A stretch of DNA of 64,000 nucleotides, taken from contig CAYUHJ010000005.1 in the NCBI GenBank assembly GCA_964444365.1, forward strand, positions 32,217 through 96,216, written 5' to 3'. Below, piece by piece: positions 42,873 through 51,199 of this stretch. The notes under the pieces are model-generated. The model had not been told where the DNA came from. It did no database searches and saw only the letters and a list, made by a program, of their open reading frames with translations. Position 1 is the stretch's first letter, and every line of letters begins with the position of its first letter. Source of the DNA: CAYUHJ01 sp964444365. GTDB taxonomy: Bacteria > Planctomycetota > Planctomycetia > Gemmatales > Gemmataceae. Made by a program: the position numbers and the translations under genes.

Positions 42873-44129
42873 CTAATTCGGAACGCAATGTTCTCCCGAG
42901 AACGGACTCGCTTCCACCGGCTTCGCCCGCACCCGGCGGCCGTGCAGCAGCACGCCGATGAGAGTGTAGCGCACGAACAGTTCGTACGTCGCCAGCAGTC
43001 CCGCGATCGTCACGACGGTGACGACGGCGAGCTTCACCAGCCCCGGCCACGGGAGGGGGTCGAGGAGGAGTTGCAGCGCGACGATCGGCGTCAGGCTCAT
43101 GACGTAGCACCAGTACGACGAGTCCGCGAGGTAGCGGACCCAGCCGCGCGGCCGGGCGAAGGCGTGCTCGAAGACCCCGATCAGCCCGGCGATCATCAGC
43201 CAGGTGTAGAGCGCCCCGCCGGACAGCAGGGCGAGCTTTTCCGCGAACGCGAGGGCGTCGAGTTTCCGGTCGGATTCCTTCATCTCGACGGTGGCGTACA
43301 GCAGGGCCGGGAAGACGACGAGGTTCGCGGCGAGCAACATGGTGCCCCACCCGCGGGTGAAGTCCGGCAGGCCGTCGCGGTGGCGGTAGAGCACCCAGCC
43401 GAAGAGGAAGAACGCGAAGTAATAGGCGAGAATCTGCGGCGTCGGCAGCCACCCGCCGGGCGTGTCCGGGAACCACTCGGTCATCGTCCAGAGCAGCGGG
43501 ACCGTCCCCGCGGCCGCCGCCGGCACCGCCCACGGGGAGCGGACGAGCCGACCGGCGAACGCATCCGCCGCCCGCACGATTCGCCAGTCCGCGACCGTAC
43601 GCCCGAGCCGCACGAGCGGCGTGACCGCGGCGAAGAACGCCAGTAAGAAGTACAGGAACCACAGGTGGAACGGGGCGAGGTACCCCAGAAACGCACCCGT
43701 CGCGAAGTGGTTCCACACGAGGCCGGGCTTCGCCACGTCCGCGGGCGGCGGGTCGAGGCCCAGGAACGTGAGCGTCCCCGGGTCGCCGACGAGCCAGAGG
43801 GCTTGCAGCGTCGGCTGGACGAGCAGCAGGCACAGCACGAACGGGACGCCGATGCGGAGCGCCCGGTGCTTCCCCATTCCGACGAGGCCGTACCGTTGGG
43901 CGAGCAGGCAGCCGAAGAACCCGGCCATCACGAAGAAGACCTGCATCCGGAAGTCGTGGACGGCGAGCAGCAGCACGTCGACGAGCGGGCTCGGGTCGGG
44001 GTCGTGGACGGGCCAGAACGGGACGCGCATCAGGGTGTACGCCAGCCCCGCGTGCAGCCCGATGCCGAGGAACATCGCCACGGCGCGGAGGCAGTCGAGG
44101 CCGTGAAACCGCTCGCCGGTGGACTGCAT
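42873..44129 (-). CDS. acyltransferase family 3 membrane protein
   Basis: 418 residues with about ten membrane helices. The start FHGLDCLRAVAMFLGIGLHA holds the family's Arg and His near the first helix, and RMQVFFVMAGFFGCLLAQRY is the typical second helix; ADSSYWCYVMSLTPIVALQL near the end is the last signature. Family members transfer acyl groups from acyl-CoA to sugars, for example glucan succinyl transfer by OpgC/MdoC. Substrate unknown. ATG 44129 is used; a longer in-frame start would translate the palindrome at 44178-44278. Confidence 0.88.
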   Translation of the reverse strand: MQSTGERFHGLDCLRAVAMFLGIGLHAGLAYTLMRVPFWPVHDPDPSPLVDVLLLAVHDFRMQVFFVMAGFFGCLLAQRYGLVGMGKHRALRIGVPFVLCLLLVQPTLQALWLVGDPGTLTFLGLDPPPADVAKPGLVWNHFATGAFLGYLAPFHLWFLYFLLAFFAAVTPLVRLGRTVADWRIVRAADAFAGRLVRSPWAVPAAAAGTVPLLWTMTEWFPDTPGGWLPTPQILAYYFAFFLFGWVLYRHRDGLPDFTRGWGTMLLAANLVVFPALLYATVEMKESDRKLDALAFAEKLALLSGGALYTWLMIAGLIGVFEHAFARPRGWVRYLADSSYWCYVMSLTPIVALQLLLDPLPWPGLVKLAVVTVVTIAGLLATYELFVRYTLIGVLLHGRRVRAKPVEASPFSGEHCVPN

Positions 44130-44177
44130 GAACCGCCCCTCGCATGGGGAGTGACACCGCACGGGGGGCCGGTCCCT

Positions 44178-44278
44178 CTTTCCCCCTCCCCCTGGAGGGG
44201 GGAGGGTCGGGGTGGGGGTGAAGCGTTCACCCCTCCAGCGACCCCCACCCTCACCCTCCCCCCTCCCAGGGGGAGAGA
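44178..44278. repeat. CT/GA-rich palindrome, family D
   Basis: Left part 44180-44218 and right part 44241-44277 are imperfect reverse complements rich in CCCTCCCC and GAGGGTCGGGGTGG. It lies between two divergent starts and may affect both. Compare 40165-40257. Confidence 0.7.
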
Positions 44279-44402
44279 ACCAGAGGGGAATTCGACCGAC
44301 CCGCCCCGCGACGGACATACCTTATCGCGCGGCGAGTGGGAGGCCCGCCGAAAGGCTCACATTCGCCGGGTTTCCCCCTGGGTCGACGACCGCATCACCC
44401 GC

Positions 44403-45173
44403 ATGCGCCGCGGCGAGAAGCACCCCGTCACGGACTTCCTGTTCGAGTACTACGCCTTCCGCGCCGGCCACCTCGCCCGGTGGTCCCCCGGCGTCGGCGT
44501 CCGGCTCGACGGCGCGACCGAGACCGACTGGAAGCACTTCTTCGCGCCGTGCGACGGCGGCATGGTCCTGCCGGCGGCCGCGTTCCCCCGCCACCGGCTC
44601 GACTACCTCCGCTGGGCGGTTGCGTACCTCGAAGCGACCCAGGCCCGCGAGCCGGTCTTCGGGTGCTTCGGCCTGCACGAGTGGGCGATGGTCTACCGGG
44701 AGCCGACCGTCCGCCACCGGGTGCCGCTGCGGTTGTCGCGGGACGACACCGACCGGGTCGTCGAAGCCGGCACCGTCCGCTGCACGCACTTCGACGCGTT
44801 CCGGTTCTTCACCCCCGCCGCGGTGCCGTTAAACCGGTACGAGTTGACCCGCCCGGAAGCGACCGCGAACGACCAGCCGGGGTGCGTCCACGTGACGATG
44901 GACCTGTACAAGTTCGGGTTCAAGGTCGCGCCGTTCGTGCCGGCCGAACTCGTCGCGGATGCGTTTGAACTGGCCGCCGCGGCGCGGGAACTCGACATGC
45001 GGGCGAGCCCCTACGACCTGGCCGCGTTCGGCTACGCCCCCGTCCGGATCGAGACGCGCGAGGGGCGGGAGGAGTACGCGGCCGGGCAGCGGGCCCTGTT
45101 CCTGCGGGCGCGGCCCGTGCGGGAGCGGATGCTGACGGCGTACCGGCACCTGCTCGTGCTGGCGGGCGGCTGA
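44403..45173 (+). CDS. protein of the family annotated as 3-methyladenine DNA glycosylase; start unclear
   Basis: 256 residues from ATG 44403. CFGLHEWAMVYRE, RCTHFDAFRFFTPAAVPLN, QPGCVHVTMDLYKFGF and ELDMRASPYDLAAFGYAPV match a conserved family found in actinobacteria and planctomycetes that databases label 3-methyladenine DNA glycosylase; direct proof of the activity is not known to me. Conserved sequence continues upstream of this ATG (GEWEARRKAHIRRVSPW, from about 44331), yet codons 44322-44402 contain no ATG, GTG or TTG. The real start is therefore unresolved: a rare codon (ATT 44370), or a start lost when the palindrome at 44178-44278 arrived. Confidence 0.72.
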   Translation: MRRGEKHPVTDFLFEYYAFRAGHLARWSPGVGVRLDGATETDWKHFFAPCDGGMVLPAAAFPRHRLDYLRWAVAYLEATQAREPVFGCFGLHEWAMVYREPTVRHRVPLRLSRDDTDRVVEAGTVRCTHFDAFRFFTPAAVPLNRYELTRPEATANDQPGCVHVTMDLYKFGFKVAPFVPAELVADAFELAAAARELDMRASPYDLAAFGYAPVRIETREGREEYAAGQRALFLRARPVRERMLTAYRHLLVLAGG

Positions 45174-45300
45174 CGGCGGGCGGGCCGGTTGGCCTTCCCG
45201 CGGGTTACTTTGCCGTGTAAAGTAGTCTCCCGAGACGGGACGTTGTCCGCGGGGGTGCCTATACATGAAGAATCGTCGAACCCGCCCCGTGCCTGCGACC

Positions 45301-45306
45301 GGAAGG
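45301..45306 (+). promoter_or_regulatory. ribosome binding site that decides a TTG start
   Basis: GGAAGG lies seven bases before TTG 45314. Since no ATG or GTG is close by and the next in-frame ATG is 114 bases later, inside conserved sequence, this site supports initiation at TTG. Confidence 0.55.
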
Positions 45307-45313
45307 CCGTTCG

Positions 45314-46270
45314 TTGTCCAGTTCGATCTGGGAGCACCTGAAGCCGCGGCAGGAGGCCGTCGAGGCGGCCCTTCGTGGCACGCTCGCGCGCTTTGCCGCC
45401 GATGCCCCCCCGTCCCTCGCCGACGCGATGGCGTACAGTTTGCTCGCCCCCGGAAAGCGACTCCGGCCACTCCTGGCGGTGCTGGCGTGCGAGGCCGTCG
45501 GCGGGTCGGTCGAGCAGGCGTTGCCGGCCGGGTGCGCGGTCGAGATGGTTCACACGTACTCGCTGATCCACGACGATTTGCCGGCGATGGACGACGACGA
45601 CTTGCGGCGCGGGCTGCCGACGTGTCACGTGAAGTTCGGCGAAGCCCTGGCGATCCTGGCGGGCGACGGGTTGCTGACGCTCGCGTTTGAAGTGCTGGCA
45701 ACGGGTTACGGCCCGAGAACGGCGGCGGTTAGTTGTGCAGAGTTGGCGAGGGGTGCAGGGGCGGTCGGGATGGTCGGCGGGCAGGTGCTCGACCTGACGG
45801 CGGAGAATGATTTGGCGAGCGTCACCCGTAAGGGTGACGAGGTTCTGGCGGAAGACTCGTCACCCTTACGGGTGACGCTCGCCAAGAATCTGGAAGACAT
45901 CCACCGCCGCAAGACCGGAGCCTTGTTCCGGTCGGCCCTGCGAATGGGCGTGTTCGCGGCCCAGGCGGAAGCCGGGGTGAACCCGGACGCCCTCGCCGCG
46001 ATCGACCGCTACGCCGCCGCCTTCGGGCTCGCGTTCCAGGTGACGGACGACTTGCTCGACGTGGAAAGTTCCGCCAACGTGACGGGAAAGCGGGTCGGAA
46101 AAGATGCCGCCCGCGGGAAGCTGACGTACCCCGGATTGCTCGGGGTGTCGGCGAGTCGGCAGAAAGCGACGGAGTTGGGGCAGGAAGCCGTGACGGCGGC
46201 CGAGGCACTCGGACCGGGCGGTGGACCGCTCGCCGAGTTGGCCCGGTACGTCGTCGGACGCGACCGCTGA
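45314..46270 (+). CDS. ispA: polyprenyl (farnesyl/geranylgeranyl) diphosphate synthase with palindrome insertion
   Basis: 318 residues. First Asp-rich motif HDDLPAMDDDD (86-96), GAVGMVGGQVLDL (149-161), HRRKTGALF (197-205) and second Asp-rich motif QVTDDLLDVE (242-251): all catalytic parts of a short-chain trans-prenyltransferase are present. It condenses isopentenyl diphosphate with allylic diphosphates in the cytoplasm. Residues 167-191 are encoded by a perfect palindrome (45812-45885), in frame, between QVLDLTAE and LEDIHRRK, a loop which is normally much shorter. The start is TTG. dxs follows on the same strand, the usual isoprenoid pairing. Confidence 0.93.
   Translation: MSSSIWEHLKPRQEAVEAALRGTLARFAADAPPSLADAMAYSLLAPGKRLRPLLAVLACEAVGGSVEQALPAGCAVEMVHTYSLIHDDLPAMDDDDLRRGLPTCHVKFGEALAILAGDGLLTLAFEVLATGYGPRTAAVSCAELARGAGAVGMVGGQVLDLTAENDLASVTRKGDEVLAEDSSPLRVTLAKNLEDIHRRKTGALFRSALRMGVFAAQAEAGVNPDALAAIDRYAAAFGLAFQVTDDLLDVESSANVTGKRVGKDAARGKLTYPGLLGVSASRQKATELGQEAVTAAEALGPGGGPLAELARYVVGRDR
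45812..45885. repeat. perfect palindrome inside the ispA coding sequence
   Basis: Arms 45812-45841 and 45856-45885 are perfect 30-base reverse complements around a 14-base loop. Each arm itself contains the sub-palindrome GTCACCCGTAAGGGTGAC. With one extra base the element takes 25 codons in frame and has no stop codon in the used frame. Confidence 0.92.
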
Positions 46271-46273
46271 AAA

Positions 46274-46348
46274 GCAGTTTCAGGTTTCAAGTTTGAAGTT
46301 TCAGGAATCCGCCCGGCTTGAAACTCGAAACCTGAAACCTGAAACTGC
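46274..46348. repeat. GTTTCAG heptamer-based inverted repeat
   Basis: Left arm 46274-46303 and right arm 46319-46348 are reverse complements with two mismatches in 30. Each arm is four 7-base units of the form GTTTCAG/GTTTCAA/GTTTGAA. It fills the gap between ispA and dxs and is lower in GC than the genes. Confidence 0.8.
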
Positions 46349-46375
46349 GTAACCCTCATGATGAGGTTCCTTGCG

Positions 46376-48307
46376 ATGTCCGAGATCCTTCCGAGAGTTT
46401 CGTCCCCGGCCGACCTGCACGGCCTCTCCGACGAGCAGTTGCTCGCGCTCGCCCAGGAGATCCGCGACGAACTGGTGAGCGTGCTGAGCCTGCGGCCGGC
46501 CCACTTCGCCAGCAACCTCGGCGTCGTCGAACTGTGCCTCGCGCTGCACCTCGTCTACGACTTCAGCAAGGATCGGCTCATCTGGGACACCGGCCACCAG
46601 ATCTACCCGCACAAGCTCATCACCGGCCGGTACGAGACGTTCCGCACGATCCGCACCAAAGGCGGGTTGATGGGCTTCCCCAACCCGGCGGAGTCCCCCT
46701 ACGACCTGTTCGTGACCGGGCACGCGGGGTGCAGCGTCTCGACGATTTCCGGCCTGAAGGCGGGCGACGACCTGCTCGGGAACACCGACCGCAAGGCCGT
46801 CGCGGTCATCGGCGACGGGGCGCTGCCGTCCGGCATCGTGTTCGAGGCGCTGAACAACATCGCGGGCATGAAGCAGGACGTGCTGGTCGTGCTGAACGAC
46901 AACAAGATGGGCATCTGCCCCCGCACCGGCGGGCTCGCCCAGCACCTCGACCAGTACCGCCTCAGCGGGCTGTACCGCGGCACGAAGAAGACGATCAACC
47001 AGATCCTCGACCAGATTCCCCTCGTCGGCGAGGCGGCCCGGCACTCGCTCGAAGGGCTCCGCGACGCGGCGAAGGCGTACTTCAAGGACGGGATGCTCTT
47101 CGAGGAACTCGGGTTCCGCTACTTCGGCCCGGTCGACGGGCACGACTTGCACGGGCTCCGCAAGATTCTGAAGGACCTGAAGGATCAGCCCGGCCCCGTG
47201 CTCTTGCACGTCTTCACCAACAAGGGGCACGGCGTCCAGCAGGCCGCGGACGACCCGGTCACGTTCCACAGCCCGCCGGTGTTCGAGAAGGTCGGCCCGG
47301 AACGCCGGATTCTCTCGATGAAAAAGGGCGGCGCGAAGGCTTACACCGACGCGATGTCCGCCGCCATTCACAAGGTGATGGCCGGGGACCAGCGCGTCTC
47401 GGTGCTGACCGCCGCGATGTGCCAGGGGAACAAGCTGGAGCAGGTGCGGGCCGACTACCCCGACCGCTTCTTCGACACCGGCATCTGCGAGAGCCACGCC
47501 GTCGCGTTTGCCGCGGGCATGGCCAAGGCCGGGGCGAAGCCGATCGTCGACATCTATTCCACGTTCCTGCAGCGCAGCTTCGACCAGATCTTCCAGGAAC
47601 TGGCGCTGCAGAACCTGCCCGTCGTGATGACGCTCGACCGCGCCGGCCTCGCCGGCCCGGACGGCCCGACGCACCACGGGGCGTTCGACATCCCGTACAC
47701 CCGGCTCTTCCCGAACATGACGGTGATGGCCCCCGGCGACGAGCTCGACGTCGAGCCGATGCTGCGGTTCGCCCTCGCCCACACGGGGCCGACGAGCATC
47801 CGTTACCCGAAAGCGAACCTGTCGCAACTGGAACGCGGCAACGATTTCGCACCCATCGAGCACGGCAAGGCCGAGCTTCTCGAGTGGGGCGAGGACGGCT
47901 GCTTCATCGCGTTCGGCACGCTTGCCGCCGACTGCGTCGCCGCGGCGAAGGCACTTCGCGAGGAAGGTCTGCAAATCGGCGTCATCAACGCCCGCTTCGC
48001 GAAGCCGCTCGACAAGGAACTGATTCTACGGGCCGTCGAGACGATGCCGATCGTCGTGACGGTCGAAGAAGGCACCCTCGAAGGCGGCTTCGGCTCGGCG
48101 GTGCTGGAAGCCGCAAACGCGGCCGGGCTCGACACGCGGAATGTGGTGCGGAAGGGACTGCCCGACCGGTTCGTCGAGCATGGCGAACGGGCCGAACTCC
48201 TCGCCGAACTCGGCCTCGACGCACGGGGGCTGGCCGAGACCGTCCGCAGGTTTCGCGACGAGGTAGCCGACCGCAGCACCTGGGACGAAGTCGCGGTCGG
48301 GTCGTGA
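46376..48307 (+). CDS. dxs: 1-deoxy-D-xylulose-5-phosphate synthase
   Basis: 643 residues, full length. Thiamine diphosphate site: VAVIGDGALPSG (GDG 146-148) and NDNKMGI; HASN-type FASNLGVVELCLALH; transketolase half with CESHAVAFAAGMAKAG (catalytic Glu), STFLQRSFDQI and DRAGLAGPDGPTHHGAFD. It makes DXP from pyruvate and glyceraldehyde 3-phosphate, the first step of the MEP pathway, cytoplasmic. ATG 46376 (MSEILPR) fits the family start and has GAGG upstream; ATG 46358 is also in frame. It follows ispA directly. Confidence 0.95.
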   Translation: MSEILPRVSSPADLHGLSDEQLLALAQEIRDELVSVLSLRPAHFASNLGVVELCLALHLVYDFSKDRLIWDTGHQIYPHKLITGRYETFRTIRTKGGLMGFPNPAESPYDLFVTGHAGCSVSTISGLKAGDDLLGNTDRKAVAVIGDGALPSGIVFEALNNIAGMKQDVLVVLNDNKMGICPRTGGLAQHLDQYRLSGLYRGTKKTINQILDQIPLVGEAARHSLEGLRDAAKAYFKDGMLFEELGFRYFGPVDGHDLHGLRKILKDLKDQPGPVLLHVFTNKGHGVQQAADDPVTFHSPPVFEKVGPERRILSMKKGGAKAYTDAMSAAIHKVMAGDQRVSVLTAAMCQGNKLEQVRADYPDRFFDTGICESHAVAFAAGMAKAGAKPIVDIYSTFLQRSFDQIFQELALQNLPVVMTLDRAGLAGPDGPTHHGAFDIPYTRLFPNMTVMAPGDELDVEPMLRFALAHTGPTSIRYPKANLSQLERGNDFAPIEHGKAELLEWGEDGCFIAFGTLAADCVAAAKALREEGLQIGVINARFAKPLDKELILRAVETMPIVVTVEEGTLEGGFGSAVLEAANAAGLDTRNVVRKGLPDRFVEHGERAELLAELGLDARGLAETVRRFRDEVADRSTWDEVAVGS

Positions 48308-48314
48308 CGGCGGC

Positions 48315-49415
48315 TCACCGGCCCGTGCTCAGGAACTCCTTGATGCTGCCCAGGATCGCGTCGCGGTCGGGGATGCGGCTGACGACGACGTTCTTGTGCT
48401 CGCCGACGAGTTCCGTGATGTGTTCGAGGAATTCGCCGCTGCCGTAGGGGGACTCGACCTGGCCGTAGCCGAAGAGGTTGACCTTCGGGAGGAGCTGCTT
48501 TTTCAGCAGGTCCATGCACTTCGGCACGTCGTCGCCCCAGTTGTCGCCGTCGGAGAAGTGGAAGGCGTAGACGTTCCACTCGCTCGGCGAGTACCGCGTC
48601 GTGATGATCTTGTTCGCGAGGTCGTAGGCGGAGCTGATCTTGGTCCCGCCGGATTCGCGGGTGTGGTAGAACGTGTGCTCGTCCACCTCGTGGGCGACCG
48701 CGTCGTGGATGATGTACACGCGGTCGACGCCCTTGTAGTGGGCCTTGATCCAGGTGTCGATCCAGAACGACTCGATGCGGACGATCTCCTTCTGCTCGTC
48801 GGTCATGCTGCCGGACACGTCCATCATGTAGACGACGCACGCCACCGCTTCCGGCTTCGGGAACTCCTTCCAGCTGCGGTACCGCTTGTCCTCCCGCTCC
48901 GGGACGATCCGCGGTTGCATGGGGTTGTACGTCCCCGTGGAAATCTCCCGGCGAAGGGCTTGCTTGTACGTCCGCTTGAAGTGCCGCAGCGACTCGGGGC
49001 CGACGGTGCGGATGCTGGTGTACTTTTCCTTCTCGGTGACGACGTTCTTCTTCCCCCGCGGCTCGATCCGGGGCAACGCCAGCTCCTCGCCGAGGATGTC
49101 GGCCAGTTCCTCCATGGACAGTTCGACTTCGAGGATGTGCCCGCCGGGGGTGTCGCCGGCCTTCGGCTCGCCTTCGCCCTGTTGCGGGGTGAGCGGCTGG
49201 CCCGGCTGGCCGTCGCCGACGCCGACCCCGCTGGACCCCTTCGAGCCGTACCGGAACTGCGGCAAGTTGATCTGCGGCAGCGGGATCGACACGAGGTCGT
49301 TCCCCTTCTTGCCGATCATCTCGCCCTTGCCGATGTACTTTGCGAGGTTCGACTTCACCTTCCCGCGGACGATCTTGCGGAACCGCTGAAGGTCTTTTTC
49401 GATTTTTTGTCCCAC
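48315..49415 (-). CDS. DUF444 (YeaH/YhbH) family protein
   Basis: 366 residues. The start MGQKIEKDLQRFRKIVRGKV and the von Willebrand A-like MIDAS site YMMDVSGSMTDEQKEIV with FHFSDGDNWGDD later are typical of YeaH/YhbH. In other bacteria this gene goes with the PrkA kinase and SpoVR genes in a starvation/stress set. Neither partner is next to it here; convergent dxs and the divergent FHA kinase are neighbours. A Gly/Gln-rich linker (residues about 58-90) precedes the core. Function is unproven. Confidence 0.9.
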   Translation of the reverse strand: MGQKIEKDLQRFRKIVRGKVKSNLAKYIGKGEMIGKKGNDLVSIPLPQINLPQFRYGSKGSSGVGVGDGQPGQPLTPQQGEGEPKAGDTPGGHILEVELSMEELADILGEELALPRIEPRGKKNVVTEKEKYTSIRTVGPESLRHFKRTYKQALRREISTGTYNPMQPRIVPEREDKRYRSWKEFPKPEAVACVVYMMDVSGSMTDEQKEIVRIESFWIDTWIKAHYKGVDRVYIIHDAVAHEVDEHTFYHTRESGGTKISSAYDLANKIITTRYSPSEWNVYAFHFSDGDNWGDDVPKCMDLLKKQLLPKVNLFGYGQVESPYGSGEFLEHITELVGEHKNVVVSRIPDRDAILGSIKEFLSTGR

Positions 49416-49528
49416 GGCGGGCGGCCTCGCGAGGGTGGCAGACGGCGAGAGGGTCTACCGGAATCTTACCAGCGCGGGGAACCCCGACGGGAGGCGAAGT
49501 GCGACGAAACCGCGCCCCTCGGGACTCT

Positions 49529-49595
49529 GGCGAGCCGCCCACGCCAGTGGGCGGGTGGACGACGGTGACCCGCCCGCTGGCGCGGGCGGCTCGCC
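49529..49595. repeat. palindrome, family A second copy
   Basis: Arms 49529-49556 and 49568-49595 match with two mismatches in 28. The sequence CGAGCCGCCCACGCCAGTGG and the loop start GGACGAC are shared with 5687-5751, so these two are copies of one element. It lies in the gap between the DUF444 start and the FHA-kinase start. Confidence 0.85.
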
Positions 49596-49713
49596 GGGAT
49601 GCCAGAATCGGGAGGCACACCCACCGGAAACCGTGCGTTGACGGGTCCGGGCCGGCGTGGGATGATGGGGAAAACGTTCCGTCGCCCTCCGCCTTTTCCG
49701 CCGCCGGGTCGTC

Positions 49714-51066
49714 ATGCGCATCACGCTGCGAGTTACCGCCGGGCCGCTGAACGGCCAGGTCTTCAGCTTTGAAGGCCACGACGTGTTCCTCGTCGGCCGG
49801 TCCACCAAGGCCCACTGCCGGCTGCCCGAAGACGACCCGTACTTCTCGCGGGTCCACTTCCTCATCGAGGTCAACCCGCCGCGGCTGCGGCTCATGGACA
49901 TGGGCAGCCGGAACGGCACGTTCGTGAACGGCAGCAAGGTGTCCGTTCTCGAACTGAAGGCCGGGGACGTCATCAAGGCCGGGCACACGAAGTTGCAGGT
50001 CGAGGTCGACGGCTCGGTGCCCCTCATGAAGGGGTTGGACGAAGAAAACGTCCTGGAAACCAAGGCCGACTTCCGCCTGCCGAGCGGGGTCTTCCCGATG
50101 CCGGGGACCGGCCCGGCGTCCGGCCGGAAGCTCGCCCCGCCGCCGCTCGACACCGGGCACGAGGTCCCGGAGCAGGAAGAGACGGCCGACGCCGCCGCCC
50201 ACGGGCTGGAGTCCGTCTTCGGCATCCGCCCGCCGCGCATCCCCGGCTACCAGCTGGTGAAGGAACTCGGCCGCGGGAACATGGGCCTCGTCTACCTCGC
50301 GAAGCGCGAGAAGGACGGGCTCGAAGTCGCGGTCAAGACGATCCTGCCCACGGAAGTGGACAACCCGCTCACGACCAAGCGGTTCCTGCTCGAAGCCGAG
50401 GTGCTGGGGCAACTGGACCACCCGAACATCGTCAAGTTCTACGAGACGGGCCAGGCCGGGCAGGTGCTGTTCTTCGTGATGGAGTACATCAAGGGGTCGG
50501 ACGTGGCGTGCATCCTGCGGGAGAACCCCCGCGTCGAGCCGAAGCCGGCGATCCGCCTCGCGATCCAGGTGTTGAACGCGCTGGCCCACGCCCACTCGAA
50601 GGGGATGGTCCACCGGGACATCAAGCCGGCGAACGTGCTGCTGGCGGAACTCGGCGGGGCGGCCCGGCAGGTGAAACTCACGGACTTCGGGCTGGCCCGC
50701 GTCTACCGCGCGAGCCAGCTCAGCGGGCTGACGATGAGCGGCGACCTCGGCGGAACGCCGGCGTACATGCCGCCGGAACAGATCACGAACTACCGGCAGG
50801 TGATGCCCGCGGCCGACCAGTACAGCACCGCCGCGATGCTCTACCACCTGCTCACCGGGAAGTGGATCTTCGACCTGCCGCCGATGCCCGCGGGGCTGAT
50901 GACGATCCTCCACAAGGAGCCGATCCCGCTGTGCGACCGCAACCCGGACCTGGAGTTTCCGAAGGAACTGGAAGCGGTCATCCACAAGGCCCTGTCGAAG
51001 AAGCCCCAGGACCGCTACCCGAGCGTCGCCGAGTTCCGCGCGGCGCTCGTCCCGTTCGGAAAGTGA
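49714..51066 (+). CDS. FHA-domain Ser/Thr protein kinase
   Basis: 450 residues. An N-terminal FHA domain (about 5-95: VFLVGRSTKAHCRLPEDD, FSRVHFLIEV, MDMGSRNGTFVNG) carries the GRS, SRxH and NG residues that bind phospho-Thr. A linker of about 75 residues leads to a kinase domain (about 178-450): GRGNMGLVYLAKR, VAVKT (K208), VHRDIKPANVLL (D302), LTDFGLARV (D324), GTPAYMPPEQ. No membrane helix. The FHA domain could read autophosphorylation or another kinase's mark. It may act in the same signalling web as the membrane kinases in this window. Confidence 0.93.
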   Translation: MRITLRVTAGPLNGQVFSFEGHDVFLVGRSTKAHCRLPEDDPYFSRVHFLIEVNPPRLRLMDMGSRNGTFVNGSKVSVLELKAGDVIKAGHTKLQVEVDGSVPLMKGLDEENVLETKADFRLPSGVFPMPGTGPASGRKLAPPPLDTGHEVPEQEETADAAAHGLESVFGIRPPRIPGYQLVKELGRGNMGLVYLAKREKDGLEVAVKTILPTEVDNPLTTKRFLLEAEVLGQLDHPNIVKFYETGQAGQVLFFVMEYIKGSDVACILRENPRVEPKPAIRLAIQVLNALAHAHSKGMVHRDIKPANVLLAELGGAARQVKLTDFGLARVYRASQLSGLTMSGDLGGTPAYMPPEQITNYRQVMPAADQYSTAAMLYHLLTGKWIFDLPPMPAGLMTILHKEPIPLCDRNPDLEFPKELEAVIHKALSKKPQDRYPSVAEFRAALVPFGK

Positions 51067-51097
51067 CACCCGCGGCGTTCCAGAGCGGGGAACGCCG

Positions 51098-51199
51098 GTG
51101 AGCGGCTGGCCATTTGCCAAGTCTGACAGCGATTTCAAGAGCCGCGAACGGAAGACGACGCGAGAAATCGAGACGTCGTTTCGTGCCGGTTCCTACCCG
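51098..51199. repeat. family E element, second copy
   Basis: Contains GTGAGCGGCTGG, GAGCCGCGAACG and ACGACGCGAGAAATCGAGAC (51155-51174), shared with the element at 42748-42872. As there, it occupies the gap between convergent genes and abuts the 3' end of the minus-strand gene. Confidence 0.7.

Noticed and set aside
43665..44402. Upstream extension of the glycosylase-family frame
   Set aside because: It overlaps the acyltransferase gene in antisense and translates a palindrome; no conserved residues before about 44331.
47803..51138. Long minus-strand open frame of about 1100 codons
   Set aside because: It crosses dxs, DUF444 and FHA-kinase genes and has shadow-type composition; the true frames carry clear motifs.
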